From positions 2,593,527 through 2,657,526 of the forward strand of contig NZ_KB913017.1 in NCBI RefSeq assembly GCF_000383975.1: a stretch of DNA of 64,000 nucleotides, given 5' to 3'. The stretch comes from Natronorubrum tibetense GA33. Its GTDB lineage: Archaea; Halobacteriota; Halobacteria; Halobacteriales; Natrialbaceae. The number at the start of each line of letters is the position of its first letter. Position 1 is the first letter of the stretch. Of the stretch, positions 44,201 through 53,391 are shown piece by piece. The position numbers were made by a program, and so were the translations under genes. The notes under the pieces were generated by a model. That model ran no database searches, was not told where the DNA came from, and was given only the letters and a program-made list of their open reading frames with translations.

Positions 44201-45499
44201 ATGAGTGACGACGCACAGGCCGAAGCCGGCACGGCCGAAGGGCAGGGCCCCGTCGAGATTAGCGAAGACCTGGCACGCCACCTCGAGAACAAACGCGAGG
44301 ACCTCTTCGAGAAGTTCGAGATCCCCGACGGCTTCCCGCCCGAGGTTCTCGAGGAAGCCAAAGAACGGACCGACGGCGTCGAAGCCGAGATTCAAGACGA
44401 GATCGACGACCGAAAAGACCTCCGTGAGTTAACGACCTGGACGACCGATCCCATCGACGCCCAGGACTTCGACGACGCCATCTCGATCGAAGAGCGCGAG
44501 GACGAGTACGTCCTCTGGGTTCACATCGCCGACGTCACCCACTACGTCAACCCCGACACCGCGATGTGGGACTCGGCCGTCGAGCGGGCCAACACGGTCT
44601 ATCTCCCCGGCTACACGATCCACATGCTGCCGCCGGTGCTGGCCGAGACGGTCTGTTCACTGGTTCCCAACGAGGATCGACTGGCCCACACCGTCGAGAT
44701 GCACCTCGACAAGGAGACGCTCTCCTACGATAACATCGAGATCTACAAGTCCGTCATCGAATCGGACGAGCGCCTGACCTACTCGCAGGCAGAGAACCGA
44801 CTCGAGGATCCCGACGCGCCGCTGCACGAGGAGAACAAACTGGTCCACCAGGTCGCCGACCGGATGCACGAAATCCGCAAGGAGGACGGCTCGCTCGTCC
44901 TGAACCCCGCCCGCGACCGCGCCCACACGATCATCGAGGAGTGCATGCTAAAGGCCAACAAGGCCGTCACGCACGAACTCATGTGGAATCGCGGCGTCTC
45001 CGCGATGTACCGGGTCCACCCACAGCCCAGCCCCGACGAGTGGTCCGAGGCCCTCCGGGAGATTCAGGACCTGGACGGCGTCTCGATCCCCGGCAGCACG
45101 TGGGACGACCCCCGTAAAGCCGTCAACGCGACGCTCGAGGAAGCGCCGGCCCGCCAGCTCGACAAGATCCAGTGGGCGGTTATGAAGGTCATGCCGCGCG
45201 CGAAGTACATGGATGACCCGTTCGGCGGTCACCACGCGCTGAACTTCGAGATTTACGGCCACTTCACGAGTCCCATTCGCCGCCTCTCGGACCTGATCAA
45301 CCACTGGATCGTCTATCAGAACGACGTTCCGGTGAACCTCGTCAAACTCTGTGATCGCGCCAGCGACAAACAGAAAGACGCCGAACAGTGCGAACGGGAG
45401 TACAAGAACTTCCTGCAGGAGGTCGGTCTCGACCCGATGGCGGTCAACAACCGCGGGATCGAAGTCGTCGACGACGAAGCAGCCGAGAAGACACTGTAA
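44201..45499 (+). CDS. rnr: Ribonuclease R-type RNB exoribonuclease (minimal form)
   Basis: This 432-aa protein consists almost only of the RNB catalytic domain, a 3'-5' exoribonuclease. The acidic metal-binding cluster is in DPIDAQDFDDAIS. Further family motifs are ANTVYLPGYTIHMLPPVL, EECMLKANKAV and HFTSPIRRLSDL. The cold-shock domains and S1 domain of bacterial RNase R are missing, as known for haloarchaea, which lack an exosome and use this enzyme for RNA decay. ATG 44201 (MSDDAQAEAG) starts the acidic leader; the upstream frame is promoter. Confidence 0.94.
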   Translation: MSDDAQAEAGTAEGQGPVEISEDLARHLENKREDLFEKFEIPDGFPPEVLEEAKERTDGVEAEIQDEIDDRKDLRELTTWTTDPIDAQDFDDAISIEEREDEYVLWVHIADVTHYVNPDTAMWDSAVERANTVYLPGYTIHMLPPVLAETVCSLVPNEDRLAHTVEMHLDKETLSYDNIEIYKSVIESDERLTYSQAENRLEDPDAPLHEENKLVHQVADRMHEIRKEDGSLVLNPARDRAHTIIEECMLKANKAVTHELMWNRGVSAMYRVHPQPSPDEWSEALREIQDLDGVSIPGSTWDDPRKAVNATLEEAPARQLDKIQWAVMKVMPRAKYMDDPFGGHHALNFEIYGHFTSPIRRLSDLINHWIVYQNDVPVNLVKLCDRASDKQKDAEQCEREYKNFLQEVGLDPMAVNNRGIEVVDDEAAEKTL

Positions 45500-45524
45500 G
45501 AACACTCGACAGTAGATTGCCACT

Positions 45525-46070
45525 TCAGAGCGATTTTTCGTAGACGTACTCCTCGAGTCCCGCCGCCAGACCGGTCTCGCGGGTTCCGACGCGCTCGAAC
45601 CCTCGAGACTCGTAGAACGAGACCCCGATTTCGTTGTCCGCGAGCACGGCCAGACGAATCCGGTCGAACGAGGACTCGAGGTCGGCCTCGAGTCGCTCGA
45701 GCAGTCTGGTACCCGCGCCGGAGCCCCAGCGCTCGGGGCGGACGTAGAGCCGTACCAGATAGGCGACGCTTGAGTCCTCCGGCCACGGGACGGCGTGGAC
45801 AAAGCCCAGACAGTCGCGCTCGAAGTCGGAGTCGGTCTCCGACTCGTACTCTGTCGGGGTCGGTTCGACGACGAAGAAGGCGGCGTCGTCGCGGTCGGTG
45901 GCGTCGCTAATCGACGACTCGAGGTCGCCGATCGCGTACCAGTCGTCGACGACGTCGTCGACCGTCTCCGCGCCGATAAGCTCGTCGTAGGCGGCGTGCC
46001 AACTCTCGCGGGCCGTCTCGTGGACGGCCCAGACATCGTCGGTGGTCGCCTGACGAACGACTCGAGTCAC
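45525..46070 (-). CDS. GNAT-family N-acetyltransferase
   Basis: This 181-aa transferase has an N-terminal GNAT strand-helix unit (VVRQATTDDVWAVHETARESW), the motif A region AYLVRLYVRPERWGSGAGTRLL (R-x-x-G-x-G/A) and the motif B FYESRGFERVG. A GTG at 46070 places the first strand at residue 2; a GTG five codons upstream is possible. The acceptor substrate is unknown. It converges on the RNase R gene. Confidence 0.88.
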   Translation of the reverse strand: MTRVVRQATTDDVWAVHETARESWHAAYDELIGAETVDDVVDDWYAIGDLESSISDATDRDDAAFFVVEPTPTEYESETDSDFERDCLGFVHAVPWPEDSSVAYLVRLYVRPERWGSGAGTRLLERLEADLESSFDRIRLAVLADNEIGVSFYESRGFERVGTRETGLAAGLEEYVYEKSL

Positions 46071-46375
46071 GTGTACAACTATCACGCCGAGGGGGAAAAG
46101 TACGCGGCCAGCCGGTGATTGGTTGTACGGCTTCTGATATTTATTCCGAGTGTTTCTCGAAACTGTGATGCTGAAGGGATAAGGACGTGTAGATTACGAA
46201 AGCAGTTCTCGATAGCGTAGGTCTGTATACTGAAACATCCTCGGGATATCGAACGCAGATCGTGGTCAGTGATAGCCGACAATTCGCACTCACAAACGGA
46301 ATACTGGCCACAAAGCATGATAGAGGTCCGGTATGGGGCGATTCGGTTGGGTGAGTATCGGGACCCCCTCGCGAA
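46071..46375. other. 305-bp gap of lower GC, no gene recognised
   Basis: It lies between the Hsp20 stop and the GNAT start, and its central part (46130-46330) is visibly less GC-rich than neighbouring coding sequence. The open frames crossing it have Ser/Cys-rich, non-halophilic composition. It may be a decayed insertion; no ends or known transposase pieces were identified. Confidence 0.4.
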
Positions 46376-46885
46376 TCACTCGATCTCGATGTGGTGTCCG
46401 TCGTCTTCGTGGTCGCCCTCGACCGGGAGGTCGACCTCGAGGACGCCGTTGTGGTAGCTCGCCGCGATCTCGTCGGCGATGATCGCGCTGGAGATGGGAA
46501 CCCGTCGACCGACCCGTCGCGAACGGACGGATCGGTAGGAGTCGGAGCCATCCTCGACGTTGGTATGTGCCTGAATCGACAGCACGCCGTCGTCGAAGGT
46601 CAGGTCGATGTCGTCCTTCTCGAAGCCCGGGAGGTCCATCACGTAGACGTAGCCGTCATCCGTTTCCTCGAGCGTCGCTCCCGCCTCGGTGTCGAAAGCG
46701 GAGTTGGCGGCCCACTCGCCGCCGACTACGGGTCGATCGGCGGACTCGAGTGCGGGCCGCTCGTCGGTCTCGAGTCCGGAACTGAATCCGGGTGCCTGAA
46801 ACTCACGCATCCAGGTCGAACGAAGTTGGTCGAAGCTGCGATTCATCTCGCGGAACAGGCGGTCCATATCGTCGAAGGATCTCAT
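46376..46885 (-). CDS. hsp20: Small heat-shock protein, Hsp20/alpha-crystallin family
   Basis: This 169-aa chaperone has a variable N-terminal arm (MRSFDDMDRLFREMNRSFD), an alpha-crystallin domain (residues about 70-160) with ETDDGYVYVMDLPGF and a V-x-L-P-like end, and the G-V-L-x-V motif (NGVLEVDLP). The C-terminal I-x-I motif that locks oligomers appears as IEIE. It prevents aggregation of unfolded proteins. A strong AT-rich box (TTATTATTAAA) lies at leaderless distance, with a purine-rich BRE-like GGAAACG before it. Confidence 0.95.
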   Translation of the reverse strand: MRSFDDMDRLFREMNRSFDQLRSTWMREFQAPGFSSGLETDERPALESADRPVVGGEWAANSAFDTEAGATLEETDDGYVYVMDLPGFEKDDIDLTFDDGVLSIQAHTNVEDGSDSYRSVRSRRVGRRVPISSAIIADEIAASYHNGVLEVDLPVEGDHEDDGHHIEIE

Positions 46886-46911
46886 GGATGATCGGCACAG
46901 TATAGGTCACG

Positions 46912-46923
46912 TTTAATAATAAC
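46912..46923 (-). promoter_or_regulatory. TATA box and BRE of hsp20
   Basis: GTTATTATTAAA on the minus strand, centred 32 nt before ATG 46885, preceded by GGAAAC (46924-46929), which resembles a TFB-recognition element. Confidence 0.55.
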
Positions 46924-47074
46924 GTTTCCTAGACGGCGGGTAGCACGTGTCTCGGCCCCAGAATCGGCCGCACCGAGTAGCGTTTCAGAGATCGGGTGAC
47001 ACGATACTGTTTCAAAACACAGCTACAACCGGCGTGCAAGCGGCGTGAAACGGCACACCGGGAAACAGGTGACG

Positions 47075-48028
47075 TTACCGCGACAGCGCCGTTCCGCCGT
47101 CCTTGACGACGGCGTCGACCTCGTCCTTGGAGAGGAGCGCCACGTCGCCGGGGATCGTCCGCTTGATCGCCGCCGTCGCCGCCGCGTATTCGAGCGCCGT
47201 GGGGACGTCCTCGCCGTGCAGGCGGCGGGCGATGAACGCGCCGGTGAAGGCGTCGCCGGTACCGATCGGGGAGACGGTCTCGGTCTCGTAGGCCTCCTGG
47301 TCGTGGACCACGCTATCGTGCCAGCCGATCGCCCCCTCCGAGCCGCGGGTGACGATGACGGTGGTGAAGTCGTACTGTGAACCGAGTTTGTGCGCGAGTT
47401 GGCGCGGGTCGCCCTCGAAGCCGAGGACGGTCCGGGCGTCGCGGGCGGCGATGACGAGGACGTCGATCCCGGGGAACAGGCGCGTCAGCGTCTCTCGAGC
47501 ATCATCGGGCGACCAGAGCTTGTTTCGGTAGTTGAAGTCGAAGGCGGTGGTCGTCCCGCCCTGTCGGGCCGCCTTGAGCATGTTTGCTGTCGTCTCGCGC
47601 AGCGTCGAGGAGAGCGCGGGCGTGATTCCCGTCGTAAAGAAGACGCGGGCGTTCTGAATTCGCTCGATGTCGAACTCTCGAGCTTCCGCCGTCGAGATGG
47701 CGGTGTTCTCGCGGTCGTAGATCACGTTCGTCCCGCGGGGCTCGCCCGCCTGCTCGAGGTAGTACGTTCCCTGTCGGCCGCGGTGGCTCCAGACGACGTC
47801 GGTTTCGATCCCGTGCCGACGGATCTCGCCGACGACGCGCCGGCCCAGCGGCGTCTCCGGAACTTTCGACAGCCAGGTCGCCGTCGCGCCCAGTCGATCC
47901 GCCGCGATGGCGACGTTACTCTCCGCACCGCCCGCGTGAACCTCGAACTCGGTCGCGCTCTCGAGTCGCTCGCTGTCCGGCGGCGACAGTCGGAGCATCG
48001 TCTCGCCGAAGGTAACGATATCGCTCAC
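47075..48028 (-). CDS. kdgK: PfkB-family sugar kinase, probable 2-keto-3-deoxygluconate kinase
   Basis: This 317-aa ribokinase-fold kinase has the PfkB N-terminal signature in GGAESNVAIAADRLGA (residues 33-48), the substrate region RGQGTYYLE, and the C-terminal PfkB motif with catalytic Asp in GTGDAFTGAF (about residue 258). The opening VTFGETMLRLSPP is typical of KDG kinases of the semi-phosphorylative Entner-Doudoroff pathway used by haloarchaea. A DapA/KDPG-aldolase-family enzyme is encoded about 6.4 kb away and could act on the product. Substrate (gluconate or galactonate derivative) is inferred. Confidence 0.9.
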   Translation of the reverse strand: MSDIVTFGETMLRLSPPDSERLESATEFEVHAGGAESNVAIAADRLGATATWLSKVPETPLGRRVVGEIRRHGIETDVVWSHRGRQGTYYLEQAGEPRGTNVIYDRENTAISTAEAREFDIERIQNARVFFTTGITPALSSTLRETTANMLKAARQGGTTTAFDFNYRNKLWSPDDARETLTRLFPGIDVLVIAARDARTVLGFEGDPRQLAHKLGSQYDFTTVIVTRGSEGAIGWHDSVVHDQEAYETETVSPIGTGDAFTGAFIARRLHGEDVPTALEYAAATAAIKRTIPGDVALLSKDEVDAVVKDGGTALSR

Positions 48029-48157
48029 GGCTCGGCCCCCCAGACCGGACCACGTCTGTGTTCGTCGACCATGCGGGGACCAACGGACGGCGCTGTCATA
48101 AGTTGTGGCGTTCTGTTGGACGCCTGTTACGCTGACGGCGAGCGTCGTCGCCGACCG

Positions 48158-49273
48158 CTATAGATCGACGGGAGACTCGACCGAGACGAGGGCTGTTTCG
48201 CCGTCCACAGTCTCTGTAACCTGTTCCACGTCGACCGTCGCACCGAACTCGGCGAGCAACTCACAGCTCGAGACGACGTGCCCGGTCGCTTCCGGAACCC
48301 GAACGCGGCCGCCCTCGAGGGCAAGGTAGACGAGCAGCTGGTCGGCCAGGTGGCGGTCGACCGGAGCCGGGCGAGGACCTCCTTCTTCGAGGAACCGATT
48401 CAGGGCATCCGCTGCATCCTCGCCGACGCGTTCGGCCGGCTTGCCTCGTTCGCCGAGCGCGGCGAAACCGGCGACGCCCGTTCCGTGATCGAGTCGGAGC
48501 ACGATGGCCGTGCCGGGAGACGGGCTCGCGACCGTCGTCTCCCGGCGCTCGAGGACCTCGAGTCCGAACTCGTCGAGCGCCAGCCGCTCGAGCGCGCCTT
48601 CGGCCTGCCGGAACGCCACGTTGCGATCCGCGAGCGACGCCGACTCGGTCGAGTAGAGCCGGACGCCCTCGAGGTCCCCGCGTTCGGTGAGGTCGACCGG
48701 CTCGAGGGTCGAGGGGGCGAGCTGTAGCGTCACCTGCCCGCCGCCGTCGGGATAAAACCCGCGGCGATCGACCTCGTAGTCCGCGGTCAGTCCGAGTTGC
48801 CCCAAGAGCGGGAGCTTGACGTATCGGGAGTAATCCAGCGGCGGCGAGAACGGCACGTCGGTGCCGCCCGTGACCGTCACCGAGAGCTGGGAGTCGAGCA
48901 CCGTCGCGAGCGGTAGCAGGCTGTCGAACAGCAGTATCGCGCTCCCCGCCGTGCCGATATCGATGTCGTACTCGCCGCCCGGGAGGCGGCCCGGTCCCCG
49001 ACCGCGCCAGTCGGTGGCCCCGTCGGTCGACTCGAGACCGGGATCGAACGAGACGGTCTCCGCGCCGAGTTCTGCCCCCGAGATGTCGGCATCGCAGAGC
49101 TCGCCCATCGTCTCGAGGACCGCCAGGTGCTGATGGCGGAGTCCGGGCGTCGATCGGTCGCCGCGAACGTTGTCGATGCGGATAGGCTTGTTTGTGAGCA
49201 CGGACAGGGTGAGCGCGGTCCGGACGAATTGTCCGCCAGCGTTCGCACCGTCGAGTTCGCGTACAGTGGGCAT
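48158..49273 (-). CDS. rtcA: RNA 3'-terminal phosphate cyclase
   Basis: This 371-aa enzyme converts RNA 3'-phosphates to 2',3'-cyclic phosphates through an adenylylated His. The opening ELDGANAGGQFVRTALTLS contains the GG-Q-x-x-R-x-x-L-x-L-S signature. HQHLAVLE and the Asp/His-rich block GRGPGRLPGGEY are conserved. The nucleotidyl His is in PVDRHLADQLLVYLA (about residue 307). The start ATG 49273 (MPTVRELDGAN) is the true N-terminus; the 388-codon extension in the same frame reads antisense through the MFS gene. Slightly longer than bacterial RtcA. Confidence 0.94.
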   Translation of the reverse strand: MPTVRELDGANAGGQFVRTALTLSVLTNKPIRIDNVRGDRSTPGLRHQHLAVLETMGELCDADISGAELGAETVSFDPGLESTDGATDWRGRGPGRLPGGEYDIDIGTAGSAILLFDSLLPLATVLDSQLSVTVTGGTDVPFSPPLDYSRYVKLPLLGQLGLTADYEVDRRGFYPDGGGQVTLQLAPSTLEPVDLTERGDLEGVRLYSTESASLADRNVAFRQAEGALERLALDEFGLEVLERRETTVASPSPGTAIVLRLDHGTGVAGFAALGERGKPAERVGEDAADALNRFLEEGGPRPAPVDRHLADQLLVYLALEGGRVRVPEATGHVVSSCELLAEFGATVDVEQVTETVDGETALVSVESPVDL

Positions 49274-49399
49274 GAGAGGGAGTTCGGCCTCGAGTCTCCT
49301 ACCGATGACGATGGCGGCCGATCTGCTCCACGTCGAGTCAACGGCCCTAACGTGCCGCTTTCTGAACCTTTTCGGTGCTGCGTGATAGGATATCGACGA

Positions 49400-50710
49400 A
49401 TGCGAGTCTGGGCAGACCCCCTCAAACGACGGTGGCTCCTCTGGGCGACGCTCGGGGTCGTCTTCCTGCTCGTCAATGTCAATCGACTCTCGTCGGCGGT
49501 GCTCGCGGAGGACCTCATGCGCGCGTTCGAAACGACGGGCGCACAGCTGGGGACGCTCCACGCCGTCTTTTTCTGGGTATACGCGTGCATGCAGATTCCG
49601 ACGGGGATCCTCGCGGATCGTGTCGGGCCCCGACGGACGGCGACGGCCGGTGCGGCGGTGATGAACGTCGGCGCAATCTGGTTTGCGCTGACGGACAGCT
49701 ACCTCGCCGCGCTCGGGGCTCGCGGATTGGTCGGTCTCGGCGGGAGCGTCGTCTTCGTCTGCATTCTGCGATTCTGTGCGAACTGGTACCGCGCCGACGA
49801 GTTCGCGACGATGAGCGGCCTCACATTCGCCGTCTCCGGGATCGGCGGCGTCCTCGCGACCACGCCGCTCGCTATCGCCGTCGACAGCGTCGGCTGGCGA
49901 ACGGCCGTCGGCGGACTGGGCGTCCTCGGACTCGTCTTCACTGTCGTCGTCTTCGCCGTCGTCCGCGACACGCCGAGCCGGGCCGGTTTCGAGCCGCTCG
50001 AGGGCGTTCCCGGCCAACCTACGCTGACGAACGCCGAACTCAGACATCACTTGTCGAACGTCCTCCGAGACCCCCTGATCTGGGTCGTCGGCGTCATGCT
50101 CTTTTGTGCGAGCGGCGTGAACCTCACCCTTTTCGGGCTCTGGGGTGTCCCCTACGTCGTGCAGGTGTACGACGTCTCGGTCACGTACGCCTCCGTCCTC
50201 ACCCTGCTCGGCGGCATCGGCGTGATGGTCGGGCCGCCGGCGATCGGCTGGCTCTCGGATCGACTCGAGCGACGGGGCGAGTTGATGGTCGCCGGCGGGG
50301 CGTTGTTCGTCGCCAGTCTGGGACTGATCGCCGTCCTCGGCGACCCGCCGCTTTATGTCGTCGGAATCGTCTTTTTCCTGAGTGGCGTCCTGTTGGGCTC
50401 GTTCCTGCTCGGCTATGCGGTCGTCAAGGATCGACACCCCGACAGCGCAAGCGGTATCTCGACGGGGACGGTCAACGGGGCGGGCTTCTTCGGCGCGGCG
50501 GTCCTTCCGACAGTGATGGGCTGGGCGTTAGACGACTACTGGGCGGGCGACCTCGTCGGCGGCACCCGCGTCTACACCGAGACGGGCTACCGGATCGCGT
50601 TCGGCATCGCTACGCTCGCCGGTGTGATCGCCCTCTGTTGTGCGATCTGGCTCTATCGCCACGAGCAGCGGAACCGTCGGCGAAGTAAGGGAAACCACTC
50701 GGTAGAATAG
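49400..50710 (+). CDS. MFS transporter
   Basis: This 436-aa major-facilitator carrier has 12 predicted helices. After helix 2 the loop shows G-I-L-A-D-R-V-G-P-R-R-T (motif A), and a second A-like loop G-W-L-S-D-R-L-E-R-R-G lies after helix 8. The best fit is the nitrate/glycerol-phosphate/hexuronate-type ACS or NarK-like groups, but the substrate is not decided. ATG 49400 (MRVWADPLKRRW) is used; the frame upstream overlaps the divergent rtcA gene. It converges on a small membrane-protein gene. Confidence 0.9.
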   Translation: MRVWADPLKRRWLLWATLGVVFLLVNVNRLSSAVLAEDLMRAFETTGAQLGTLHAVFFWVYACMQIPTGILADRVGPRRTATAGAAVMNVGAIWFALTDSYLAALGARGLVGLGGSVVFVCILRFCANWYRADEFATMSGLTFAVSGIGGVLATTPLAIAVDSVGWRTAVGGLGVLGLVFTVVVFAVVRDTPSRAGFEPLEGVPGQPTLTNAELRHHLSNVLRDPLIWVVGVMLFCASGVNLTLFGLWGVPYVVQVYDVSVTYASVLTLLGGIGVMVGPPAIGWLSDRLERRGELMVAGGALFVASLGLIAVLGDPPLYVVGIVFFLSGVLLGSFLLGYAVVKDRHPDSASGISTGTVNGAGFFGAAVLPTVMGWALDDYWAGDLVGGTRVYTETGYRIAFGIATLAGVIALCCAIWLYRHEQRNRRRSKGNHSVE

Positions 50711-50718
50711 CGGCCGGC

Positions 50719-50943
50719 TCAGTCGCTTCGGACCGTTTCGTCGTCCATTCTGGAAAACAGGTACCAGAAGCTCAGCAGGATCAGGAAGAAGATGGCACCG
50801 ATCGCCACCCGTAGCCCGACCTCCGCTATGCCCGTGGCTTCGGCGTGGACCAGCGCGGCGGCCCAGCCGCCACCGACGACCGCGAAGCCGGTCGCGACCA
50901 CGAGCATGATCAGTAAGCGATCGACGGGAACGTTGATATTCAC
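50719..50943 (-). CDS. Small two-helix membrane protein
   Basis: This 74-aa protein has two transmembrane helices (residues 8-33 and 43-65) and a charged C-terminus (SRMDDETVRSD). It lies 8 bp from the convergent MFS stop. The family and function are not recognised; composition and codon use are consistent with a real gene. Confidence 0.7.
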   Translation of the reverse strand: MNINVPVDRLLIMLVVATGFAVVGGGWAAALVHAEATGIAEVGLRVAIGAIFFLILLSFWYLFSRMDDETVRSD

Positions 50944-51057
50944 ATCGCCTGCTCCGTTCGAGACGGGTGTAAGCGCACGGCTTGTATTGGCCAGACGCGC
51001 CGCTCAGGCACTCTATGGCGGAATACCCGGTTCCTACTCGCGTTCGAACGGATCGGC

Positions 51058-53280
51058 TCAGCCCTGATGGCCCGGATAATCCCGTTCGAACCGATCCTCG
51101 ATCTCCCGTGCGTCGAACTGCACGATCACCGGCCGTCCGTGTGGGCAGGCGTAGGGATTCTCGCAGTCGTCTAACGCCGCGAGCAGGTCCACAACCGAGC
51201 CCTCCGTTAGCGAGGTGTTCCCCGTGATCGAGGGATAGCAGGCCAGATCGCCGAGGAACTCGTCGGCCAGCGCGTCGATCGTTTCCGCGCCCGACTCGCG
51301 GTCGCCCTCGAGAAACGACGCCAACACGTCCCGAACCCGTTCGGGCTCGAGCGTCTCCTCTAACACCGCCGGGACGGTCGTCACGGCCACCGTCCGGTCG
51401 TCGGTCCGGTCGGCGTAGAACCCCAGTCGCGAGAGCGCCTCACGGTAGCTCTCGAAGGCTTCGGCCTCGACGGCGGTCAACTCGAGTTCGACGGGCGACG
51501 CGAGTGCCTGGGCAGCGGGGTCGTCCGCGAACGCCCGTTGCAGGCGTTCGTAGTTGACCCGCTCGTCGGCGGCGTGCTGGTCGATCAGGGCGAGTCCGTC
51601 CTCCGTCTCGCAGACGAGGTAGGTGTCGTCGAGTTGGCCGAGGACGCGCAGCGTGGGCAGCGAGTCGAACTCGGTTTCGTCACCGGTCGCGGGCTCGCCG
51701 GTGAGCGTGCGCTGTTCGGTCGCGGCGGCGAACTTGCGCGCCGGGTCGGGGTCCGGACTCGAGGTTCGGGTTGCCGTAGACGTCTCGGTAGACGCCGCCC
51801 CGGCCGAATCAGCCGTCGCCTCTGACTCGCCTTCCGTCGAGCCAGTTTCCGAGAGAGTGTTGCTCTGATCGGTCGTCGACGAACGGGGCGCGGGTTCGGC
51901 ACTCGAGTTGCCAGCGACAGCCGACGCACTCGAAGGAGACGTCGAACCTGCGCCTGCAGAATCCCCAGCGGAAGACGACGCGGAGGATCTAGGGCCAGCG
52001 GCCGTTGGTTCGGCAGACGTGGCGTCCGTCGCGCCGTCGGCAGCCGAACCGTCGGCTGATGGAGCAGTGGCCGACACCCCTTCGCCAGCCACCCCGTCCG
52101 CGGACGACGCGGACTCACTGTCGGCCTCCGCAGCGGAACCGGTCTCGCTCGCCGTCCGCTTGGTCGTCTCCGCCGAGCCGGGATCGACTCGCGCCTCCGC
52201 AGGGGCGGACCGACCCCGCGGGGCGTGCGATCGGAGCAGTCCGTGCTCGAGCAGGGCTGACTCCACGGCGGCGTCGACCTGCCGACGGACCGCGTCATCG
52301 TCGTCGAAGCGGACCTCCCGCTTTCGGGGGTGGACGTTCACGTCGACGGCGTCGCCGGGCACCTCGAGGAAGAGCGTGACGAATGGATACCGGTCGCCGC
52401 CGAGCTGGGTGCCGTAGGCCCCCATGATCCCCTCGCGGATGGCGTCGGCGGTGACCGCCCGGCCGTTGACATAGGTGGCGAGATACTCGCGACTCGAGCG
52501 GTTGGTCTCGGGGTGGGAGACGAGTCCGTTGACGGACTCGAGCGGGCCGGGCGGGAGTTCATCCCCGTCGGCCTCGAGAGAAATCATCGCCGAGGCGACT
52601 TCGCGGCCGTAGACGGCCATCACGGCGGCCTGCAGGTCGCCCTGGCCCGTCGTCGCGAACACCTCGCGACCGTCGTGGGTCAGCGAGACGGCGACGTCCG
52701 GGTTGGCGAGGGCGTAGCGCGTAACGATACGGTTGACGTGGGCGAACTCCGTCGCCGTGGTCTTCAGGAACTTCCGGCGTGCGGGCGTATTGTAGAAGAG
52801 GTCGTCGACCTCGACGATCGTTCCTGCCGGGCAACCGGTCGGCTCGACGGTCGTCACCTCGCCACCCTCGTAGACGAGTTCCGTCCCTGCGTCGCCGGCT
52901 GCGTCTCCGTCTCGCGGGCGCGACTTGATCGTCACTCGCGAGACGGAGCCGATCGTGTGCAGCGCCTCGCCCCGGAAGCCGAGAGTGGCGACGCCGGACT
53001 CTAAGTCCTCGAGGCCGTCGATCTTGCTCGTCGTATGTTCGCGGACGGCCGCGCGGACGTCGGCCTCGCGCATTCCGCGACCGTCGTCGGCGACCCGGAT
53101 CAGTTCGGTGCCGCCCTCCTCGACGGTGACGTCGACGGTGTCCGCGTCGGCGTCTAAGCTGTTCTCGAGGAGTTCCTTCACCGCGCTGGCGGGGCGTTCG
53201 ACGACCTCGCCGGCGGCGATACGGGCGACGGTGTTCTCGTCTAACTGGCGGATGTCGGTGTCCGGTGGTGTCTCTGTCAT
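51058..53280 (-). CDS. mutL: DNA mismatch repair protein MutL, endonuclease type
   Basis: This 740-aa MutL couples mismatch recognition by MutS to strand cutting. The N-terminal GHKL ATPase (residues 10-335) has IAAGEV, LLENSLDA, DDGRGM and TLGFRGEAL. A disordered Ser/Ala/Thr/Glu-rich linker of about 170 residues follows (345-515). The C-terminal domain holds the metal-binding endonuclease motif DQHA-x2-E-x4-E, exactly matched by DQHAADERVNYE (about residues 563-574), and A-C-P-H-G-R-P. It is the nicking form found where no MutH exists. mutS is 4 kb away. Confidence 0.97.
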   Translation of the reverse strand: MTETPPDTDIRQLDENTVARIAAGEVVERPASAVKELLENSLDADADTVDVTVEEGGTELIRVADDGRGMREADVRAAVREHTTSKIDGLEDLESGVATLGFRGEALHTIGSVSRVTIKSRPRDGDAAGDAGTELVYEGGEVTTVEPTGCPAGTIVEVDDLFYNTPARRKFLKTTATEFAHVNRIVTRYALANPDVAVSLTHDGREVFATTGQGDLQAAVMAVYGREVASAMISLEADGDELPPGPLESVNGLVSHPETNRSSREYLATYVNGRAVTADAIREGIMGAYGTQLGGDRYPFVTLFLEVPGDAVDVNVHPRKREVRFDDDDAVRRQVDAAVESALLEHGLLRSHAPRGRSAPAEARVDPGSAETTKRTASETGSAAEADSESASSADGVAGEGVSATAPSADGSAADGATDATSAEPTAAGPRSSASSSAGDSAGAGSTSPSSASAVAGNSSAEPAPRSSTTDQSNTLSETGSTEGESEATADSAGAASTETSTATRTSSPDPDPARKFAAATEQRTLTGEPATGDETEFDSLPTLRVLGQLDDTYLVCETEDGLALIDQHAADERVNYERLQRAFADDPAAQALASPVELELTAVEAEAFESYREALSRLGFYADRTDDRTVAVTTVPAVLEETLEPERVRDVLASFLEGDRESGAETIDALADEFLGDLACYPSITGNTSLTEGSVVDLLAALDDCENPYACPHGRPVIVQFDAREIEDRFERDYPGHQG

Positions 53281-53391
53281 GGCTCGAGCCCTGGGTGAGT
53301 GGCGGTGTCCGTGGCCGGTCTCAGTCGCCGTCTCCGGTCGAGACCGATTCCGCGCACTCGGTTCATGGCGTTCGCTCTCGCTCGAACGTGG

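Noticed and set aside
49274-50437. 388-codon N-terminal extension of the RNA 3'-phosphate cyclase
   Set aside because: The extension lies antisense to the MFS gene, has no domain, and the RtcA family starts at the ELDGANAGGQF region just after ATG 49273.
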